Below, one piece after another: positions 12,120 to 16,211 of a DNA stretch of 16,211 nt. Source of the DNA: JAXGPP01 sp964436865 (lineage in GTDB: Bacteria > Planctomycetota > Planctomycetia > Pirellulales > Thermoguttaceae). Both the position numbers and the translations under genes were made by a program. The stretch lies in assembly GCA_964436865.1 (NCBI GenBank), contig CAYTFK010000144.1, positions 1 through 16,211 of the forward strand, written 5' to 3'. A model generated the notes under the pieces. That model was not told the DNA's origin. It saw only the letters and a list, made by a program, of their open reading frames with translations, and made no database searches. How positions within the stretch are numbered: position 1 is the first letter of the stretch; every line of letters starts with the position of its first letter.

Positions 12120-14867
12120 ATGAAACAAGACGCACGTGATATCGGCGGACCTGAGGGCACCCTGCCCCAAGGCATCATCCCCCATTTAGCCCAAGACACC
12201 GATCCGCAAGAGACGCAGGAATGGAAAGCCGCGCTCGATTACATCATCCGTTCGGCGGGGCCGGAACGGGCGGTGTTTCTCCTCGAGCGGCTCAAGGAAC
12301 GGGCCTTTGCCCAAGGTGTGCAGTACGCTTCGTCGGCCACCACGCCCTACATCAATACGATTCGCGTGGAAAACCAGCCGGCCTATCCGGGCGACCGCGA
12401 GATCGAGCGGCGTGTGAAGAGCATCCTGCGGTGGAACGCCATGGCCATGGTGGTGCGCGCCAACCGCATCAGCTCGGGCATCGGCGGCCACATCTCCACC
12501 TTTGCCTCGGTGGCCACGCTGTACGAAGTCGGTTTCAACCACTTCTTCCGCGGCAAGCAGAGCAAGCTGCCTGCCGACCAGGTGTTCTTCCAAGGGCATT
12601 CCACGCCCGGCATCTATGCCCGCGCGTTCCTCCTCGGCCGGCTCAGCGAGCAGCAGTTGGCCGATTTCCGGCGCGAGCTCGCCCCCAGCGGCGGCATTTC
12701 CAGCTATCCCCATCCCTGGTTGATGCCCGACTTCTGGGAGTTCCCCACGGTCTCGATGGGCCTCGGGCCGCTGATGGCCATCTACCAGGCGCGGTTCAAC
12801 CACTACCTGGTCGACCGCGGCATCAAGCCCGACGCCGCTGAGTCGCGCGTCTGGGCGTTTCTCGGCGACGGCGAATGCGATGAGCCGGAGACCCTGGGCG
12901 CCATCACGCTCGCCGCCCGCGAGCGGCTCGACAACCTGATCTTCGTCGTCAACTGCAACCTGCAGCGGCTCGACGGTCCGGTCCGCGGCAACGGCAAGAT
13001 CATCCAGGAACTCGAGGGCGCGTTCCGCGGTGCGGGCTGGAATGTGATCAAAGTGATCTGGGGCTCGGACTGGGATCCGATCCTCGCCAACGACCGCGAA
13101 GGTGTGCTCGTCAAGCGGATGGGAGAGATCGTCGACGGCCAGTACCAGAAGTACACCGTCTCGCCCGGCAGCTACATCCGCAAACATTTCTTCGGCGTCG
13201 ATCCTCGATTGGAGTCCCTGGTGTCGCACCTCAGCGACGACCAGATCCGCCGCCTCAGCCGCGGCGGGCACGATCCGCTCAAGGTCTACGCGGCCTACAA
13301 GGCGGCCGTCGAGCACAAGGGTGCGCCCACCGTAATCCTGGCCCACACGATCAAAGGCTACGGCATGGGCGAGGCGGGCGAGGGGCGCAACATCACGCAC
13401 CAGCAGAAGAAACTGAACGAACAGGAACTCCGCGACTTCCGCGACCGCTTTGAGATCCCCATCTCCGACAAGGAGATCGCCGACGCGCCGTTCTATCGGC
13501 CCCCCGACGACAGCCCCGAGATGCAGTATCTGCACGAGCGCCGCCGGGCGCTGGGCGGCTTTGTCCCCAGCCGCCGCAAGCCGACGGTGAAGCTCAAGCC
13601 GCCGAAGTGGGAAGACTACACCGAGTTCTTCCAGGGGAGCGAGGGCCGCGAGGTCTCCACGACGATGGCCTTCGTGCGACTCCTGGCCAAGCTGCTCCGC
13701 GACAAGTCGGTGGGGAAATACGTGGTGCCCATCGTGCCCGACGAGGCCCGCACATTCGGCATGGAAGCCCTGTTCCGCACCTTTGGCATCTATGCCCACA
13801 CCGGCCAGCTCTATGAGCCCGTCGACGCCGAGACCGTCCTTTACTACAAAGAGGCCCGCGACGGCCAGATCCTGGAAGAAGGAATCAACGAGGCCGGTTC
13901 GATGGCCTCGTTCATTGCCGCTGGCACCTCCCCCTCGAGCCACGGCGTGAACATGATCCCGTTCTTCATCTACTACTCGATGTTCGGCTTCCAGCGGATC
14001 GGCGATCTGATCTGGGCCGCCGGCGACATGCGCTGCCGCGGCTTCCTGCTCGGCGGAACCGCCGGCCGAACCACGCTCGCCGGCGAAGGGCTGCAGCACC
14101 AGGACGGCAACAGCCACCTGTTCGCGCTGGCCTATCCCCGGGTTCAGGCCTACGACCCGTGCTTCGCCTACGAGATGGCGGCCGTCGTCCTCGATGGCAT
14201 CCGGCGGATGTGGTACGAGGAGGAAGACATCTTCTACTACATCACGCTGATGAACGAGAACTACGAGATGCCGCTGCTGCCGATGCTCACCGAGACCCCC
14301 GCCGGCAAGGTCTCGGAAGCCATCTGCCGCGGCATGTACCGGCTCTCCCATCGCGACCTGGGACCAAAGAAGCCCCGCGTGCAGCTCTTCGGCTCCGGGT
14401 CGATCCTCCGCGAGGTCCTCCGGGCGCAGGACCTGCTCGACCAGCAGTTCGGCGTCTCCAGCACCGTCTACAGCGTCACCAGCTACAAGGCGCTCTACGA
14501 CGATGCCCGCGACGTCGACCGCTGGAACCGGCTCCATCCGGGTGAACAACCCCGCGTGCCCTACGTCGCGGCAACGCTCGAAGGCGAGACCGGGCCGGTC
14601 GTCGCCGCGTCCGACTACGTCACCTCGCTCCCCATGTCGATCGCGCGCCACGTCCCCTGCCGCTACTGCGTGCTGGGCACCGACGGCTTCGGCCGCAGCG
14701 AGGCCCGCAAGGAACTGCGGCGGTTCTTCGAGGTCGATGCCGAGAACATCGCCCTCGCCGCGCTCGATGAACTGGCTGCCGAAGGGCAGTACCCCAAGCA
14801 GAAGCTCGCTGCCGCGATCAAGACCCTGGGCCTCGATCCCGACAAGCCCAATCAGTCCAGAATCTGA
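12120..14867 (+). CDS. aceE: Pyruvate dehydrogenase E1 component, homodimeric type
   Basis: This 915-residue protein decarboxylates pyruvate with thiamine diphosphate and transfers the acetyl unit to the lipoyl arm of E2, linking glycolysis to the TCA cycle. The thiamine-diphosphate motif is clear: GDGE (249-252) and, about 28 residues later, NCNLQRLDG (from 278). AceE landmarks include GGHISTFAS, VFFQGHSTPG, YPHPWLMPDFWEFPTVSMG, HTIKGYGMG, VPDEARTFGMEALFR, EAGSMASFIAAGTS and GEGLQHQDGNSH. The length is close to that of E. coli AceE. The ATG at 12120 (MKQDARD) is preferred to an in-frame TTG 33 bases upstream; GGAG exists but lies about 16 bases away, so initiation is not strongly Shine-Dalgarno driven. 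The E2 gene follows after 37 bases. No frameshift is visible. Confidence 0.96.
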   Translation: MKQDARDIGGPEGTLPQGIIPHLAQDTDPQETQEWKAALDYIIRSAGPERAVFLLERLKERAFAQGVQYASSATTPYINTIRVENQPAYPGDREIERRVKSILRWNAMAMVVRANRISSGIGGHISTFASVATLYEVGFNHFFRGKQSKLPADQVFFQGHSTPGIYARAFLLGRLSEQQLADFRRELAPSGGISSYPHPWLMPDFWEFPTVSMGLGPLMAIYQARFNHYLVDRGIKPDAAESRVWAFLGDGECDEPETLGAITLAARERLDNLIFVVNCNLQRLDGPVRGNGKIIQELEGAFRGAGWNVIKVIWGSDWDPILANDREGVLVKRMGEIVDGQYQKYTVSPGSYIRKHFFGVDPRLESLVSHLSDDQIRRLSRGGHDPLKVYAAYKAAVEHKGAPTVILAHTIKGYGMGEAGEGRNITHQQKKLNEQELRDFRDRFEIPISDKEIADAPFYRPPDDSPEMQYLHERRRALGGFVPSRRKPTVKLKPPKWEDYTEFFQGSEGREVSTTMAFVRLLAKLLRDKSVGKYVVPIVPDEARTFGMEALFRTFGIYAHTGQLYEPVDAETVLYYKEARDGQILEEGINEAGSMASFIAAGTSPSSHGVNMIPFFIYYSMFGFQRIGDLIWAAGDMRCRGFLLGGTAGRTTLAGEGLQHQDGNSHLFALAYPRVQAYDPCFAYEMAAVVLDGIRRMWYEEEDIFYYITLMNENYEMPLLPMLTETPAGKVSEAICRGMYRLSHRDLGPKKPRVQLFGSGSILREVLRAQDLLDQQFGVSSTVYSVTSYKALYDDARDVDRWNRLHPGEQPRVPYVAATLEGETGPVVAASDYVTSLPMSIARHVPCRYCVLGTDGFGRSEARKELRRFFEVDAENIALAALDELAAEGQYPKQKLAAAIKTLGLDPDKPNQSRI

Positions 14868-14904
14868 CGGCTTCGCTCATCCCTTTCCTCCACCGATCAT
14901 AGCC

Positions 14905-16211
14905 ATGGCCATCGAAGTCAAGCTGCCCGAACTGGGTGAAAACGTTACCAGCGGCGATGTCGTCAACGTGCTGGTCAATGTCGGCGACGAGATCGACGTC
15001 AACCAGGGATTGTGCGAGTTGGAAACCGACAAGGCCGTGGTCGAGATTCCCTCGTCCGAAGCCGGCCGGGTGGCCAAGGTGCACTTCAAGAAAGGCGACA
15101 CCGTCAAGGTCGGACAGGTCCTGGTGACGCTCGAAGGCGCGCAGTCCGAAAAACCCGTCGATAAGACTCCGCCCAAGACCGAGCGCAAGCAGTCCCCCGA
15201 AACCGAACCGGCGCCGAAGCGCCAGCCCGGCACCGCGCCGAGCGCGGCCCACAAGGCCGATTCGCCCGCCCTGGGCATGCCCACCGCGGAGCAGGAGCCT
15301 CAACCGGTCCCCTCGCCCCCCACGCAAGCCGCCCCCGCCGCGACTGCCGAAGCGCCTGCCGACGGCGACGACGTAATCCCCGCCGGGCCCGCCGCCCGCC
15401 GCGTGGCCCGCGAACTGGGAATCGATCTCCGGCAGGTGAAGGGCTCCGGCGCGCACGGCCGGATCACGACCGAAGACGTCGAAGCCGCCGCCAAATCGCG
15501 CCGCGCCGCTCCTCCCGCCGCATCTCCCGCCAAGGCGGCCGCCGAGCCGTCGATCTCCCTCGAGCCCGTCATTCCACCGGGCGACGTCGCGCAGGACTCA
15601 TGGGGTCAGGTCCGCCGCGAGAAGATGAGCAAGATTCGCAAGACAATCGCCGCGCAGATGCGCCTCTCGTGGACCACCGTGCCCCACGTCACCAATTTCG
15701 ACGATGCCGACATCACCGATCTGGAGCGGATGCGGCAAGGCGTTCCCAAGGGCTTCTTGGGCGCGAACCTGCGCTTGACGAGCATGCCCTTCGTGATGAA
15801 GGCCGTGGCCATTGCCCTGCGGCGCCACCCGTTGCTCAACGCGAGCATCGACGAGGAGAAAGAGGAGATCACCTACAAGGAGTATGTTCACCTGGGTATC
15901 GCCGTCGACACGCCGCGCGGCCTCGTCGTGCCCAAGGTCCGCAACGTCGATCGCATGAGCATCCCCGAGATCGCCCGCGCGCTGGCCACCGTGGCCGAGC
16001 GGGCCCGGGCGGTGCAGTTCAGCGTCGATGAACTCCGTGGCGGCTCGTTCACGATCAGCAACCTGGGCGCGGTGGGAGGCGCCTACAGCACGCCGATCAT
16101 CAACTATCCCGAAGTGGCGATTCTGCTTCTGGGCCGCTCGCGCTGGCTCCCGGTGGTCCGCGGCGAGAACATCGAGAAGCGGTACATGATGCCGCTAAGC
16201 CTCTCCTACGA
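14905..16211 (+). CDS. aceF: Pyruvate dehydrogenase E2 (dihydrolipoamide acetyltransferase), 3' end cut off
   Basis: 435 complete codons are open to the window edge. E2 carries the acetyl group from E1 to coenzyme A and forms the complex core. Residues 1-76 are a single lipoyl domain with the modified lysine at 43 in ETDKAV. Residues about 80-155 are a Pro/Ala/Lys-rich flexible linker. Residues about 158-192 are the peripheral subunit-binding domain (GPAARRVARELGID, then GSGAHGRITTEDV). From about 235 the catalytic acyltransferase domain begins (MSKIRKTIAAQM, PHVTNFDDADIT, GIAVDTPRGLVVP, FTISNLGAVGG). The sequence stops at LSYD/E, just before the HRxxDG catalytic motif, so the active-site histidine lies beyond the edge. 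The ATG lies 37 bases after aceE with no Shine-Dalgarno sequence. One lipoyl domain is fewer than the three of E. coli AceF. Confidence 0.95.
   Translation, partial: MAIEVKLPELGENVTSGDVVNVLVNVGDEIDVNQGLCELETDKAVVEIPSSEAGRVAKVHFKKGDTVKVGQVLVTLEGAQSEKPVDKTPPKTERKQSPETEPAPKRQPGTAPSAAHKADSPALGMPTAEQEPQPVPSPPTQAAPAATAEAPADGDDVIPAGPAARRVARELGIDLRQVKGSGAHGRITTEDVEAAAKSRRAAPPAASPAKAAAEPSISLEPVIPPGDVAQDSWGQVRREKMSKIRKTIAAQMRLSWTTVPHVTNFDDADITDLERMRQGVPKGFLGANLRLTSMPFVMKAVAIALRRHPLLNASIDEEKEEITYKEYVHLGIAVDTPRGLVVPKVRNVDRMSIPEIARALATVAERARAVQFSVDELRGGSFTISNLGAVGGAYSTPIINYPEVAILLLGRSRWLPVVRGENIEKRYMMPLSLSY

Noticed and set aside
12186..14651. Very long open frame (821 codons) on the minus strand inside aceE
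   Set aside because: It lies wholly opposite a certain aceE; long antisense frames are expected in GC-rich coding DNA, and its residue composition (Val/Asp/Gly/His/Arg runs) is not protein-like.
1..16211. CRISPR arrays, tRNA or rRNA genes, insertion sequences, toxin-antitoxin or defence genes
   Set aside because: I looked for repeated spacers, transposase motifs, terminal repeats and RNA-gene landmarks on both strands and found none that could be supported.

Overview
The window is a GC-rich, densely coded stretch that reads as chromosome of a planctomycete, probably Pirellulales-like. The reasons are a hydrazine-synthase-alpha-like diheme propeller protein, an SHD1-domain lipid- or wall-side protein, a Gly/Phe-rich secreted protein of planctomycete type, and a homodimeric-type pyruvate dehydrogenase E1 followed directly by its E2. 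This assignment is inference from gene content. I see no RNA genes, CRISPR arrays, insertion sequences or phage genes.

Layout. Positions 5-2557 (+) hold a secreted diheme HzsA-like protein. Positions 2564-8911 (-) hold eight closely spaced genes read leftward. In transcription order they are: a YeeE/YedE-type two-gene pair; a CstB-like persulfide dioxygenase-rhodanese fusion; a second YeeE/YedE pair in the same gene order; a Tat-type signal-bearing metallophosphatase of the 5'-nucleotidase/SoxB superfamily; a secreted DsrE-like protein; and a DUF202 membrane protein. Then come an unrecognised 204-residue protein (9232-9846, +), a secreted SHD1 protein (9854-10813, -), a secreted Gly/Phe-rich protein (10951-11808, +), aceE (12120-14867, +) and the start of aceF, which is cut by the right edge (14905-16211, +).

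How the genes work together. The minus-strand cluster looks like a reduced-sulfur handling locus. The YeeE/YedE proteins would bring thiosulfate or persulfide-type sulfur across the membrane, and the dioxygenase-rhodanese would oxidise or transfer persulfide sulfur. The DsrE-like protein and the SoxB-like metallophosphatase would act outside the cytoplasm. It resembles the bigR/cst sulfide-detoxification operons, but no ArsR- or CsoR-type repressor lies in the window. Instead, the 320-base divergent intergenic region carries two sigma-54-like -24/-12 elements, one facing each way. aceE-aceF form the start of a pyruvate dehydrogenase operon. It has a good sigma-70-like promoter (TTGACC, 17 bases, TATGAT) whose -35 box lies inside a perfect inverted repeat.

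Most worth following up are the duplicated transporter pairs around the persulfide dioxygenase, the hybrid 5'-nucleotidase/SoxB features of the metallophosphatase, and the paired sigma-54-like elements.
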